DNA of 55,489 nt, taken from positions 1 through 55,489 of the forward strand of contig JAITPN010000076.1 in assembly GCA_031289415.1 (NCBI GenBank). The letters are read 5' to 3'. How positions within the stretch are numbered: the stretch's first letter is position 1; the number at the start of each line of letters is the position of its first letter. The notes under the pieces were generated by a model that saw nothing but the letters and a program-made list of their open reading frames with translations, was not told where the DNA came from and did not search any database. This document shows positions 44,729 through 53,222 of the stretch, piece by piece. The position numbers were made by a program, and so were the translations under genes. This DNA comes from Prevotellaceae bacterium. Its GTDB lineage: Bacteria > Bacteroidota > Bacteroidia > Bacteroidales > UBA932.

Positions 44729-44757
44729 ATTGTTTTTCACGCTTCACGCTTCATCCA
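44704..44757. repeat. Mixed octamer and heptamer microsatellite
   Basis: GTTGAACT-type 8-bp units (44704-44736) run directly into TTCACGC-type 7-bp units (44737-44757), joining the two dispersed families at one site. It lies between the convergent miaA copy and the kinase gene, and its left part overlaps the last miaA codons. Confidence 0.55.
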
Positions 44758-44760
44758 TAT

Positions 44761-45840
44761 TTACCGCTTCACCCGCGCGTTTCCGCGCCAGATGTCCCAC
44801 AGAATATCTTCGGATGGGAGGGTTACATAATCCGTCAGGAGGGTTACAGCCATTGCGCCTGCCGCCCAGCCGAACTGCATGGCGCGTTCGGGATTCCAGC
44901 CGCGTAGCAGTCCGTAGAGCAGCCCGCCGACGAATGCGTCGCCGCCGCCAATGCGGTCGAGTACGCGGATAGGTCGCGGGTTGATTTCGTACCAGTTGCC
45001 TTCGCTCCATACCATAGCGCCCCATAGGTGTTCGTTAGCCGACACTACTTCGCGGAGCGTCGTGGCGATGAGCTTCACCTGCGGGAACGCGGCAGTTACG
45101 CGTCCGGTCATCGCTTTGTAAAGTTGTATTTTGTCGCCTTGTGCGTCGAGGGCGGGACCTTCAATGCCGAGTGCGAGCTGGAAGTCTTCTTCGTTGCCCA
45201 CGAGAATATCGGCGCGGGCGGCGATGTCGAGGAACGTGCGGCGGAGTTCCGCCTCGCGGTTCTTCCAAAACGAAGCGCGGTAGTTGAGGTCGAACGACAC
45301 GAGCGAGCCGCTTGCGTGGGCGCGTTCGGCAAGCGCTATGCAAAACTTGCCGGTGTTGGGCGCGAGGGCGGCAATCAACCCTGAGAGGTGGACGATTTGC
45401 ACGCCGTCGTCGTCGAACAGCTTGTCGAGGTCGAAGTCGGCGGACGAGATGGTAAGTCCCACTTCGCCTGCGCGGTCGTTGGTTACGCGGGGTCCGCGCG
45501 CGCCGAAGCCGCTGTCGGCAATGTTGAACTGGTGGCGTACGCCCCACGGACTGTCGGGCGTTACTTCATTGCCCTCAAATTCTATAAAGCGGCGGCTGAG
45601 TTCGCTTTTGATAAAATAAGCTACCGGACTTCCGGCAACGAACGCCGTAAGCGCTTTGACCGGCACGCCGAGCGACGACGCGATAGACGCTACGTTGGTT
45701 TCGGCGCTCGTAGCCTGCAGTGTAAACTGCGTACCGGCATATACCGGCTGCCCCTGCGCGGGTGTGAGCCGTACGCCCATGCTCGTAGGCACTACAAGTC
45801 CGTATTTACGCGCAGGTGGCATTGAAAGAGTGGTTGTCAT
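44761..45840 (-). CDS. kdgK: PfkB-family sugar kinase, probable 2-dehydro-3-deoxygluconokinase
   Basis: KdgK phosphorylates 2-keto-3-deoxygluconate in uronic-acid breakdown. The 359-residue protein has the PfkB C-terminal signature VLDRIGGGDAFVGGLLYGLL with the catalytic Asp in GGGDAF. VSFDLNYRASFW in the middle is characteristic of KDG kinases. It lies 47 bp downstream of a FHS permease gene on the same strand, and the two probably form an operon for uptake and phosphorylation of an acidic sugar. No KDPG aldolase is adjacent. The KDG assignment is probable, not certain. Confidence 0.8.
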   Translation of the reverse strand: MTTTLSMPPARKYGLVVPTSMGVRLTPAQGQPVYAGTQFTLQATSAETNVASIASSLGVPVKALTAFVAGSPVAYFIKSELSRRFIEFEGNEVTPDSPWGVRHQFNIADSGFGARGPRVTNDRAGEVGLTISSADFDLDKLFDDDGVQIVHLSGLIAALAPNTGKFCIALAERAHASGSLVSFDLNYRASFWKNREAELRRTFLDIAARADILVGNEEDFQLALGIEGPALDAQGDKIQLYKAMTGRVTAAFPQVKLIATTLREVVSANEHLWGAMVWSEGNWYEINPRPIRVLDRIGGGDAFVGGLLYGLLRGWNPERAMQFGWAAGAMAVTLLTDYVTLPSEDILWDIWRGNARVKR

Positions 45841-45841
45841 A

Positions 45842-45872
45842 GTTGTTGAACTGTTGAATTGTTGAACTGTTT
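45842..45872. repeat. GTTGAACT-type octamer microsatellite
   Basis: About four 8-bp units (GTTGAACT, GTTGAATT, GTTGAACT, GTTTTAAT) lie in the gap between the permease and kinase genes. Confidence 0.5.
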
Positions 45873-45887
45873 TAATAATTATTCCTC

Positions 45888-47249
45888 TTAATCGCTTAAC
45901 GCCGCCGCCCCCCGCGGTTTCGAGCCGCTGAACGCATACCAGCAGATTACGCAGTAGGAGAAAATGGGTACGACCAGCGCGGCGGCTATTTGTCCGTTAG
46001 CCCAGCCGGTGTCGGCAATCCTGCCCATGACGAACGACAGTATCGCGCCGCCAATTAAGCTCATTACCAATATCGACGCGCCTAACTTGGCATGAGCGCC
46101 CAAGCCCTTGACGCCCGATGCAAAGTTCGTAGGATACATCAGCGACATGAAGAACGTGGTAGCAATCAGCGCAAAAATGCACACCGGCGCTTCGACGCCC
46201 GTGAACGGAATCGGGAGCGACACGCCGTACAGCCCGACGCCGAACGCCGCCTCTCCCCACTGCGAGCCAAGGATAGCTACCGACACCAGCGCGATGTTGA
46301 CGATGGCATACACGCCCATGAGCCGCGTAGGTTTAAAATACTTCATCAGCCACGTCGAGAAGAACCGCCCTGCCATGAAAATAACCATGTTGGCAGTCAG
46401 AAACGCGCCGGCTTGTTTCTCGCCCATCGCGCTGTTTTGTTGGATATACGTAATCAGGTAACTCCACGTGCCGAGCTGCGCGCCGAGGTAGAAGAACTGC
46501 GAAATGATGCCTCCGTACCAGTGCGGATATTTGAGCAGCGCCCTGAAGCTGCCTTTCGCCGTCGCGCCGCCGCCGGCAGCCGCATCTATCTTCGGAAACT
46601 TTGCCTTCCACACAAACACGGCAATCACGAGCACGATGGCGGCTAACGTCAAGTACGTCGGGAAAACCCGCATGTTTTCGCCTGCCAGAAACGTGTCGTA
46701 CGTACCGGCGCTTTTCATCGCCCCGATGTCGGCAGCCGATGGCTCGTTGCCCGAAAAGATGAACAGCGTACCCGCGCCGGCGGCGGCAATCCCGCCCAGC
46801 GGATTGAACGATTGCGCCAAGTTCAGCCGCCGCTCCGACGTCGCCTTGTCGCCGAGGCTTACCACAAAGCTGTTTGCCCCGATTTCAAGAAACGCCGCCC
46901 CGCCTGCCATAATAAATATCGCGCCGAGAAACACGCTGTATTCGCGCGTCGAAGCCGCCGGATAGAACAGCAAGCAGCCTGCGGCAAACAGGCATAAGCC
47001 CAGCATGATGCCCGACTTGTAGCCCTTGCGCTGCATGAAAATGCCCGCAGGGATAGAAAAAAAGAAATACCCGCACTTCAACGCAAACGGCAGGAATCCG
47101 GTTTGCGTCAAACTCAATTCCAACGACTTTTGGAACTGTTTTATAAGCACGTCGTTCAACGTGTTGGGCCATGCCCATAGAAAAAATAAAGAGGTAATCA
47201 GTACGAATGTTACCACGTAGCCGGGAGTGATGAGTTTGTTCTTTTTCAT
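45888..47249 (-). CDS. FHS-family sugar:H+ symporter (FucP-like)
   Basis: The 453-residue protein has 12 predicted transmembrane segments and the FucP-type hallmark FLWAWPNTLNDVLIKQFQKSLELSLTQTG in the first helix and loop. GIFMQRKGYKSGIMLGL and EIGANSFVVSLGDKATSERRLNLAQSFNPLG follow. It imports a sugar with protons. Its pairing with a KDG-kinase-like gene suggests a hexuronate or related sugar, although FHS members usually carry neutral sugars. It has its own promoter at 47298-47305. Confidence 0.87.
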   Translation of the reverse strand: MKKNKLITPGYVVTFVLITSLFFLWAWPNTLNDVLIKQFQKSLELSLTQTGFLPFALKCGYFFFSIPAGIFMQRKGYKSGIMLGLCLFAAGCLLFYPAASTREYSVFLGAIFIMAGGAAFLEIGANSFVVSLGDKATSERRLNLAQSFNPLGGIAAAGAGTLFIFSGNEPSAADIGAMKSAGTYDTFLAGENMRVFPTYLTLAAIVLVIAVFVWKAKFPKIDAAAGGGATAKGSFRALLKYPHWYGGIISQFFYLGAQLGTWSYLITYIQQNSAMGEKQAGAFLTANMVIFMAGRFFSTWLMKYFKPTRLMGVYAIVNIALVSVAILGSQWGEAAFGVGLYGVSLPIPFTGVEAPVCIFALIATTFFMSLMYPTNFASGVKGLGAHAKLGASILVMSLIGGAILSFVMGRIADTGWANGQIAAALVVPIFSYCVICWYAFSGSKPRGAAALSD

Positions 47250-47260
47250 TACAATTGTAT

Positions 47261-47292
47261 TGTTGTTGACTTGTTGAACTGTTTAACTGTTT
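47261..47292. repeat. GTTGAACT-type octamer microsatellite
   Basis: About four degenerate 8-bp units (GTTGTTGA, CTTGTTGA, ACTGTTTA, ACTGTTTC) lie in the leader of the permease gene. Confidence 0.4.
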
Positions 47293-47297
47293 CGTGG

Positions 47298-47305
47298 CAA
47301 AGGTA
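47298..47305 (-). promoter_or_regulatory. -7 box for the permease-kinase operon
   Basis: TACCTTTG on the minus strand, 48 bp upstream of the permease ATG. Confidence 0.6.
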
Positions 47306-47327
47306 CAAAAAAATAATTGACAAGATA

Positions 47328-47358
47328 TTTGTAAGATTAAATTTAATATGTAAATTTG
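47328..47358 (+). promoter_or_regulatory. Promoter of the lipoprotein gene at 47387
   Basis: TTTG (47328-47331), 19 bp, then TAAATTTG (47351-47358). This is a full consensus match 28 bp upstream of the ATG. Confidence 0.75.
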
Positions 47359-47386
47359 CACTTATTATTATCAAAATCAATATAAA

Positions 47387-48253
47387 ATGAAAAATCAATG
47401 TCTGCTGGATATCCGCGCCGGAGGGAGCAAAAAGCCCTTCTGCCCGCCTATTTGCCTCCATCCGCTTCCCATTTTTAAATATGTACATTTAATTCATGCC
47501 GGTTTGTGGCTGACGGTTGCCATGTTTTTTGCAAGTTGCAACCCCGACGACCCTGCCGGCGAAGGGCGGAACAGTGTAAAATTGGTGAGCCGCATCGAAA
47601 TCTATGAGTATGAGTATGAAGTCCTCATAGAAAAATATACGCGTATATATGAATTCGACTATGATGCCCAGAACCGGATGGCAAGATTCGCCAGAAACGA
47701 CTTGACAAGCCAAGCTTTTGCTGCCATAACTTATCCGACAAGCAGCACGATAGCAATCAGCAATGGTGCAGTATGCACATTGAATGGCGACGGCAATGTC
47801 GTGTCAACGAATAATTCCGATGAGTATTGGATATACGAAAACGGTTATTTGGCAAAATATGTATATTCGGGATTGTATGGGGAGTCGGATAAGAATATTG
47901 CTATCGAAAGCTATACATGGGAAAACGGAAATCTGGCAGCTCTAAAAACCGAATACAAAACAACCAACGATTCGGATTGGGAACGGATTGAACGGATTGA
48001 GTATAGCACTATATCGAATAAGCCGTGCAGTATAGACTTATTGCCGCTTATCGTGTCCGGCGGGATAGTAAATCCGATAGGATGGTATGGGAAAAGTTCA
48101 AAGAATTTACCGAACAAAATGGATAAATGGAGTAACGGCGATATGACATTCTACCGCTATGAAACCAATGCGGACGGATATGTGGAAAAAATTTATGTGA
48201 AAGAATATTATGCAAATGCAGAAGTATTACGTGCTGTTATTTTTTATAAATGA
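47387..48253 (+). CDS. Putative lipoprotein of unknown function (Bacteroidota-type, YD-rich)
   Basis: The 288-residue product has a lipobox MFFASC at Cys51, preceded by an unusually long N-terminal stretch of about 35 residues before the hydrophobic segment. The promoter position supports this start, and the only later Met near the signal is inside it. The mature part has repeats of aromatic and acidic beta strands (YEFDYDAQNRMARF, WIYENGYLAKYVY, YTWENGNLAALKTEY, YRYETNADGYVEKIYV). This is the pattern of DUF4595-like Bacteroidota lipoproteins. The function is unknown. Confidence 0.7.
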   Translation: MKNQCLLDIRAGGSKKPFCPPICLHPLPIFKYVHLIHAGLWLTVAMFFASCNPDDPAGEGRNSVKLVSRIEIYEYEYEVLIEKYTRIYEFDYDAQNRMARFARNDLTSQAFAAITYPTSSTIAISNGAVCTLNGDGNVVSTNNSDEYWIYENGYLAKYVYSGLYGESDKNIAIESYTWENGNLAALKTEYKTTNDSDWERIERIEYSTISNKPCSIDLLPLIVSGGIVNPIGWYGKSSKNLPNKMDKWSNGDMTFYRYETNADGYVEKIYVKEYYANAEVLRAVIFYK

Positions 48254-48284
48254 GAATGTTTGTTGAATTGTTGAAGCGTTGAAC

Positions 48285-48640
48285 TTAGGCTGCATAAATC
48301 TTTTTCATTCGCAGAAAGCGATAATTCAAGGTGTTTATTACTTCCATTCCGGCTTCGCTGTCATGCTTGTTTGCTGCATGAACAACAACCGATAAAAGTA
48401 ATCCATTGGTGTCTGTTACGATATGTCTTTTGCGACCTTTCACTTTTTTTCCGCCGTCCACACCTCGCTCCTCGCCGCCAACTCGTGTGGTTTTAACACT
48501 CTGACTGTCGATAAGTCCTACGCTTGGAGAATGGTGTTTTCCTGTCTTCTTGCGAGTCAAATCACGTAATACCTCGTTCATTGTTTCAAACGTTCCATCA
48601 TTTTTCCAAATGTGAAAAAACCATTCTCGTGCCCACGAAA
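48285..48640 (-). pseudogene. IS5-family transposase fragment
   Basis: The minus-strand frame reads FFHIWKNDGTFETMNEVLRD, then SVGLIDSQSVKTT, then KGRKRHIVTDTNGLLLSVVV and AANKHDSEAGMEV, ending at a stop after KKIYAA. This is the central DDE region of an IS5-type transposase (first Asp in LIDSQS). The N-terminal third is missing, and the frame ends where ADGGYRG would be expected, so the second Asp and the Glu are lost. No inverted repeats or target duplication are evident. It begins beside the stop codon of the ResB-CcsA gene. Confidence 0.82.
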
Positions 48641-48645
48641 ATAAT

Positions 48646-50913
48646 CTAAGAACCGTAGGAGTGCATGCCGCTGAGGTAGTAATTGACGCCGAAGTAGGTC
48701 ATCAGCACGGCGGCGAAGGCGAGTATCGACAGCAGGTTCAGGACGCGCGGGTTGTCCAGCTTTTTTAGTAAGCGCACGTGGAGCGTTACGGCATAGACGA
48801 CGACGGTAATCAACGCCCATGTTTCTTTCGGGTCCCATCCCCAGTAGCGCCCCCACGATTCGTTTGCCCATATCGCGCCGACGAATGAGCCGATGGTCAT
48901 TAACGCCAATCCTGCCCATAGCGCCATTTCGTTAATCAGCGTCAATTCGTTTACGCGGCGGGTGAGGATGTCGTTCCGGTTTTTCTTATTAAAAAACAGG
49001 AGCGTATGGTTCGTAAGACCTAATAAAAACCCGATGCCGAAAAATCCGTAGGCGGCTACGATTACAGCCACGTGTATCATCAGCCAAGGCGATTTCAAGA
49101 CAGGCACTAAGGGGCTGATTTGAGGGTCTATCCAGTTGAGTCCCGATACGAAGAGGATGACGCCGCCGAAGATTGTTGCCAACGCCAGCGTAATGGCGCT
49201 TTGCCGTACAAAAAGGAAGCCTGCGGCAACGGTGATGAACGCTACGTACACCATCGTTTCGTAAGCGTTGCTCCACGGGGCATAGCCGGCGATGTAGCCG
49301 CGCAGCGCCATGCCGGACAGGTGGCAGAGCAAGCCGGCGGACACCACCGCCGTCAGCAAATAAATCCCTGCCCGCACAGCTTTGTTTTTCTTGAATAACG
49401 AAATGAAGGCAAGTACGAGCAATATGCCGCCTGCCATCAAGTATATCTTCTTGCATTGGCGGAAAATATTCAGACGGTTGTAGCGCCGTTCCGTGTCGAG
49501 TTTTTTGTGGTCGATAGCCAGCGTCGTATGTTCCGTTTGATAGCGGCGGATGTCGCGCAGTACGTCGTCTGCCGCCGTCCAGTCGCCGGTCTTTAACCCC
49601 GCTGCTACTTGCGCCAGATAGCCGTACAGCAGTTCGTGCGACGCCGTCCATGTATGGTTCGGATCGCCCGCCTCCGGGAAGATGTTGACCATGTCGTTTG
49701 CGGCTAACCGGTAGAAAATGTTGATTTGTTCGTCTAATTTAATCAGGTCTTTGTCGAAGCGGCTGCGTGCGGCAGGCGGTTTGGCAAACACGGCGTCCAA
49801 GTCGCGTTGCAGCTTGTAGTTGTCGTCGTCGTCAAAGAGTTCGACGTAGGCGCACTGTCCGGCGGTAAGTCCGTAATGACGGGCAATATCTTTATTTTTT
49901 AATGAAATGAACGGGATTTGCATCCACATTTCGGGCATCGTCAGCAGGCTCAGCAGAAACTGGTCGGCGTTGAGGTTGCCTACCTTGTCGGCGCGGTGCA
50001 GCTTGCGCAGGGCTTCCGACGCAAAGGTGTTCACCGGCTCCAGTCGTCCGTCTAACGACTGCATCGGCAGCGCGCCGAAGCGGGCAGCATGTTCCGCAGG
50101 GATGGCGTTTTTTTGAAAAAGGTTGTACAGGTCGTTCGTGCTGTGTTGGGCGTTTGCCGCCGCGCCGGAAAGCAGCAGCGCGAGCATTGCCGCCGCTTTT
50201 TTCATTTGTTTCAAATTGCGGACGAGCTGCCGGAAGCGGGTATTTTTCCCGGTAAAGCACAGGACGAAGCCGAGTATCAACACCGCGTAGCCGCTGTATG
50301 TAATAGCGCGCCCCGCCGCGTCTTGGTTGACCGAGAGAATCGTGCCCCGCTCGTCCCGGTCGTACGACGATTGGAAGAAACGGTAGCCTTTGTAGTCAAG
50401 TACGTTGTTCATCGAGATTTTCCGCTCAAACGATTGGTCGCCGTCGTGAATCCTGATGAGGCTTTCAAAGGACGAAGGGCTTGCCGAACCCGGGTAGCGC
50501 GCCATCGTAAAGTCCGTCAATTCTATGCTGAAGGGCAGCGGGTGGCGGCTGTTGCCTTTGTTCGTCTGCACCAGCATATAGTCCAGCCGTTCGGTTTCGC
50601 GGAGGTGGACGACGCCTTCTTTTCCGAAGATATGCGACGTAAGCGCTCCCGCAAGGATGATAATCAGCGAAAAATGAATGGCTAAAAATCCCCATTTGCC
50701 TCGCTTGAACAGCCGGCGCCGGAGCGAAGCGGCAATGAAGTTGATGACGAGAAAGAGTTGCAGCAGAAAAAATAGCGGGGAATGGTACACCGCGACTTTG
50801 GCGGCTTCCGTTCCCCAATATTTTTCAATAAACGTAGCTATCGCCATACTCAAGGCATACACCAAGAGCAGGGCGATAGACGTTTTGTAGGATGAGATTA
50901 GGCTTCTTCCCAT
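48646..50913 (-). CDS. ResB-CcsA fusion, cytochrome c maturation (System II)
   Basis: System II exports heme and ligates it to CxxCH motifs of c-type cytochromes outside the membrane. The 755-residue protein has a ResB/CcsB-like N-terminal half with helices near 10-30, 45-65 and 75-95, a periplasmic stretch and a helix near 205-222. A CcsA C-terminal half has the tryptophan-rich heme-handling motif WGRYWGWDPKETWALI and conserved His residues. Residues 237-256 read like a signal peptide (MKKAAAMLALLLSG...NAQ). I start at 50913 (MGRSLISS); the frame is open upstream only because it overlaps the next gene in another frame. It overlaps the TIM-barrel gene by 16 bp and is last in the cytochrome operon. 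Confidence 0.88.
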   Translation of the reverse strand: MGRSLISSYKTSIALLLVYALSMAIATFIEKYWGTEAAKVAVYHSPLFFLLQLFLVINFIAASLRRRLFKRGKWGFLAIHFSLIIILAGALTSHIFGKEGVVHLRETERLDYMLVQTNKGNSRHPLPFSIELTDFTMARYPGSASPSSFESLIRIHDGDQSFERKISMNNVLDYKGYRFFQSSYDRDERGTILSVNQDAAGRAITYSGYAVLILGFVLCFTGKNTRFRQLVRNLKQMKKAAAMLALLLSGAAANAQHSTNDLYNLFQKNAIPAEHAARFGALPMQSLDGRLEPVNTFASEALRKLHRADKVGNLNADQFLLSLLTMPEMWMQIPFISLKNKDIARHYGLTAGQCAYVELFDDDDNYKLQRDLDAVFAKPPAARSRFDKDLIKLDEQINIFYRLAANDMVNIFPEAGDPNHTWTASHELLYGYLAQVAAGLKTGDWTAADDVLRDIRRYQTEHTTLAIDHKKLDTERRYNRLNIFRQCKKIYLMAGGILLVLAFISLFKKNKAVRAGIYLLTAVVSAGLLCHLSGMALRGYIAGYAPWSNAYETMVYVAFITVAAGFLFVRQSAITLALATIFGGVILFVSGLNWIDPQISPLVPVLKSPWLMIHVAVIVAAYGFFGIGFLLGLTNHTLLFFNKKNRNDILTRRVNELTLINEMALWAGLALMTIGSFVGAIWANESWGRYWGWDPKETWALITVVVYAVTLHVRLLKKLDNPRVLNLLSILAFAAVLMTYFGVNYYLSGMHSYGS

Positions 50914-51821
50914 TGCGTTCGCAGTAGTTTTACGGATTCGGGCAGGAGCGTATTCCTGTCGCCCTGCGCGCCGCACTCGTAGCTGACGTATTTGTCGTAT
51001 CCGAGCATTTTCAATGCCCGGAAGCCTTCGACGTAGTTGTCGGCGTCGCCGTCTTCCACCGGAATGCTGCGGCGTTTGCGGCTTGCGATGTGTACGTGCT
51101 GCAAGTAGCTGCCCGCCGAAATCAACGCGCCCATGTCGGACGATTCTTCCTTCGTCATGTGCCAAAAGTCGCCCATGCAGCGGACGCCCGGACTGCCGGC
51201 GTCGCGGCAAATCGAGGCGGCGTCGGCAACCTGACGGAGGTAGAATGCTTCGTTGCGGTGCAGCGGTTCGAGGATGAGGGTTGTGCCGTGTGCGGCGGCA
51301 TAGTCGCCCAATTCGTTCAGCTGTTCGCAGAGGACGTCGCGCGTCGCCTGCGTGTGAGGCAACGCGGGTTGCTGTCCGTTGAAGCCCGGCACGAGTATCA
51401 CGCCTACCGAGCCGAGTTCGCCCGCGGCGGCAAGAATGGTTTTCATTGAGTTTATACATTCCTGACGGACGGCAGGGTCGGCGGCAAGGAGGAAGCCTTT
51501 GAATCCGGCGCATATTGCACTGACTTTGATGCTGCGTCCGTTCAGTGCGTCTTTGATTTCCTGTACGCGGTTTTCAAGTCCGCTGCCGCCGGGTTCAAAG
51601 CCCACTACGCCCAGCTTTTCCATGAAGTCGAGCTTTTCAGCCAGCGTTTCGCCCGGGGCAATCCCTTCCTGAAAAGACAGTTTCAATTCGGCTGCTTTAT
51701 TCTCCGGCGTTGCTTTTCCCGCAGCGCCTGCGCAGCTTGCAAAAGGGATAGCGCCTGCGCCTGCAAGCGCTATGCCCGATAGCGATGTTTTTATAAAGTT
51801 ACGTCTGCTTGTTTTCATCAT
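50898..51821 (-). CDS. Tat-exported sugar isomerase/epimerase-type TIM barrel
   Basis: The 307-residue protein begins with a Tat signal (SRRNFIKTSLSGIALAGAGAI) and a possible lipobox FASC. An AP-endonuclease-2-like TIM barrel follows, with probable metal ligands: Glu in LILEPLHRNEAF, Asp and His in GDFWHMT, His in LQHVHIAS and Glu in SYECG. In Bacteroidota, exported members of this fold accompany Gfo/Idh/MocA oxidoreductases in the 3-keto-glycoside breakdown route, where they act as lyases or isomerases. That role here is inferred. It is 9 bp downstream of the oxidoreductase gene. Confidence 0.82.
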   Translation of the reverse strand: MMKTSRRNFIKTSLSGIALAGAGAIPFASCAGAAGKATPENKAAELKLSFQEGIAPGETLAEKLDFMEKLGVVGFEPGGSGLENRVQEIKDALNGRSIKVSAICAGFKGFLLAADPAVRQECINSMKTILAAAGELGSVGVILVPGFNGQQPALPHTQATRDVLCEQLNELGDYAAAHGTTLILEPLHRNEAFYLRQVADAASICRDAGSPGVRCMGDFWHMTKEESSDMGALISAGSYLQHVHIASRKRRSIPVEDGDADNYVEGFRALKMLGYDKYVSYECGAQGDRNTLLPESVKLLRTQWEEA

Positions 51822-51830
51822 GCGTGTGGA

Positions 51831-53189
51831 TTATTTACCGGGTACTTGCACTACGAATTTACTCATATCCATTTTTTCCGTCAGGCTTAAGTCGGCGGGC
51901 ATGTAATTCAGCGTCGAGGCGGTCATTTGCTCCCACGTGATTTCAGCGCCGCTGTATGCCGACTCGCGCCCCATAATGGCTGCCATGGTCGATACGGCTA
52001 TTTCGGATGCTTGGTCGATAGCTTCGCCCTTGCGGATATGGTTGACCCAGTTTACGTGTTCCAATACATAAGGGTTGTGTTGCTTATATATGGTTTTCGC
52101 TTTTTCGTGGTCGTATTTCCAAATGACGTTTCCGTCCAAATCCCGAATGCCGTCTTCTGTTGTCCAAGAGCCTTTCGTTCCTTGTATAACCTCGCTTACA
52201 TTGTCTGCGCATCCGTTAATCTGGCGGCACATGCTGTGTAGGTGCACGCCGTTTTCCATGACAAAGTCAATGCTGAAGTTGTCGTACTGGTCGCCTGTAA
52301 TGCGGCGTTGGCGCGAGCCGAACCCTACGGCGCTCACGGGTTTCAGCCCGCTGAACCATGTGAATACGTCAATGTTGTGCACGTGCTGTTCTACGATATG
52401 GTCGCCCGAAAGCCACCGCCAGTTTACCCAGTCTTTAATCATCCATTCGCCGTCCGTCCAGCCTTGCTCGCGGTTTTTGTACCACAGCATGCCGCCGTTC
52501 CAATACACCGTGCCGCCGGTGATTTCGCCAATCATCCCTTCCATGATTTTTTGGTAGCTTTCCACGTATTTCCGTTCGTGGTGGCGTTGCGTGCCGGTAA
52601 CCACAGCCAGCCCTTTTGCCGCAGCCTGCTTGGCGGTAGCCACCACCGTGCGGTAACCTACGGCGTCTACGCAAATCGGTTTTTCGAGGAATGAATGTAC
52701 GCCCTTTTCAGTGGCATATTGAAAATGAATCGGGCGGAAGTTGGGCGGCGTTGCCACAAGCACCATATCCACGCCGCTGTCGATAACTTGCTTGTAAGCA
52801 TCCAGCCCGACGAAGCGCCGGTTTTCGGGCACGTCAATGCCTTTCTCTTTCTTCAGACTATCGGCACACGCATCTACCCTGCTTTTGAACGTGTCGGCTA
52901 AGGCAGTAATCGTGATGCCGTTTGCCGCCGCCAGCAGGTTGAAGGCTGCGCCCGTCCCGCGGTCGCCGCAGCCGATAATGCCGGCTTTCAGTTCCCTGCC
53001 GTCTGCCGCCATGTCGGGGAGTTCGGGGATATAATACGTTCCCGGCTTCTTCAACGGCGTAAGTTTAGCGGACGAATTTCCGCCGCACGAACTTAATAAT
53101 GCGGCATTGCCGACGCCTACCGTGCCTAAAGCGCCTACCAAAGCAGTGTTCTTTAAAAAAGACCTTCTGCTGATTTTGTTTTTTGTCAT
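51831..53189 (-). CDS. Tat-exported Gfo/Idh/MocA-family oxidoreductase
   Basis: The 452-residue protein has a Tat signal (SRRSFLKNTALVGALGTVG) with a possible lipobox (SSC). The Rossmann motif AGIIGCGDRGTGAAF lies near residue 70, the conserved FLEKPICVD near 170, and a C-terminal domain includes the catalytic-type His in DHIVEQHVHNIDVF. These enzymes hold NAD(P) tightly and oxidise or reduce sugar hydroxyls. Tat export with the cofactor bound is typical. It lies 33 bp after the cytochrome-FGE gene and 9 bp before the TIM-barrel gene. Confidence 0.88.
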   Translation of the reverse strand: MTKNKISRRSFLKNTALVGALGTVGVGNAALLSSCGGNSSAKLTPLKKPGTYYIPELPDMAADGRELKAGIIGCGDRGTGAAFNLLAAANGITITALADTFKSRVDACADSLKKEKGIDVPENRRFVGLDAYKQVIDSGVDMVLVATPPNFRPIHFQYATEKGVHSFLEKPICVDAVGYRTVVATAKQAAAKGLAVVTGTQRHHERKYVESYQKIMEGMIGEITGGTVYWNGGMLWYKNREQGWTDGEWMIKDWVNWRWLSGDHIVEQHVHNIDVFTWFSGLKPVSAVGFGSRQRRITGDQYDNFSIDFVMENGVHLHSMCRQINGCADNVSEVIQGTKGSWTTEDGIRDLDGNVIWKYDHEKAKTIYKQHNPYVLEHVNWVNHIRKGEAIDQASEIAVSTMAAIMGRESAYSGAEITWEQMTASTLNYMPADLSLTEKMDMSKFVVQVPGK

Positions 53190-53222
53190 AGTTTTGAATT
53201 TTAATTTATAATTTAACGTTTA

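Noticed and set aside
50914-51513. N-terminal extension of the ResB-CcsA protein
   Set aside because: The extension is Arg-rich sequence read from the opposite codon phase of the TIM-barrel gene. The ResB start is MGRSLISS at 50913.
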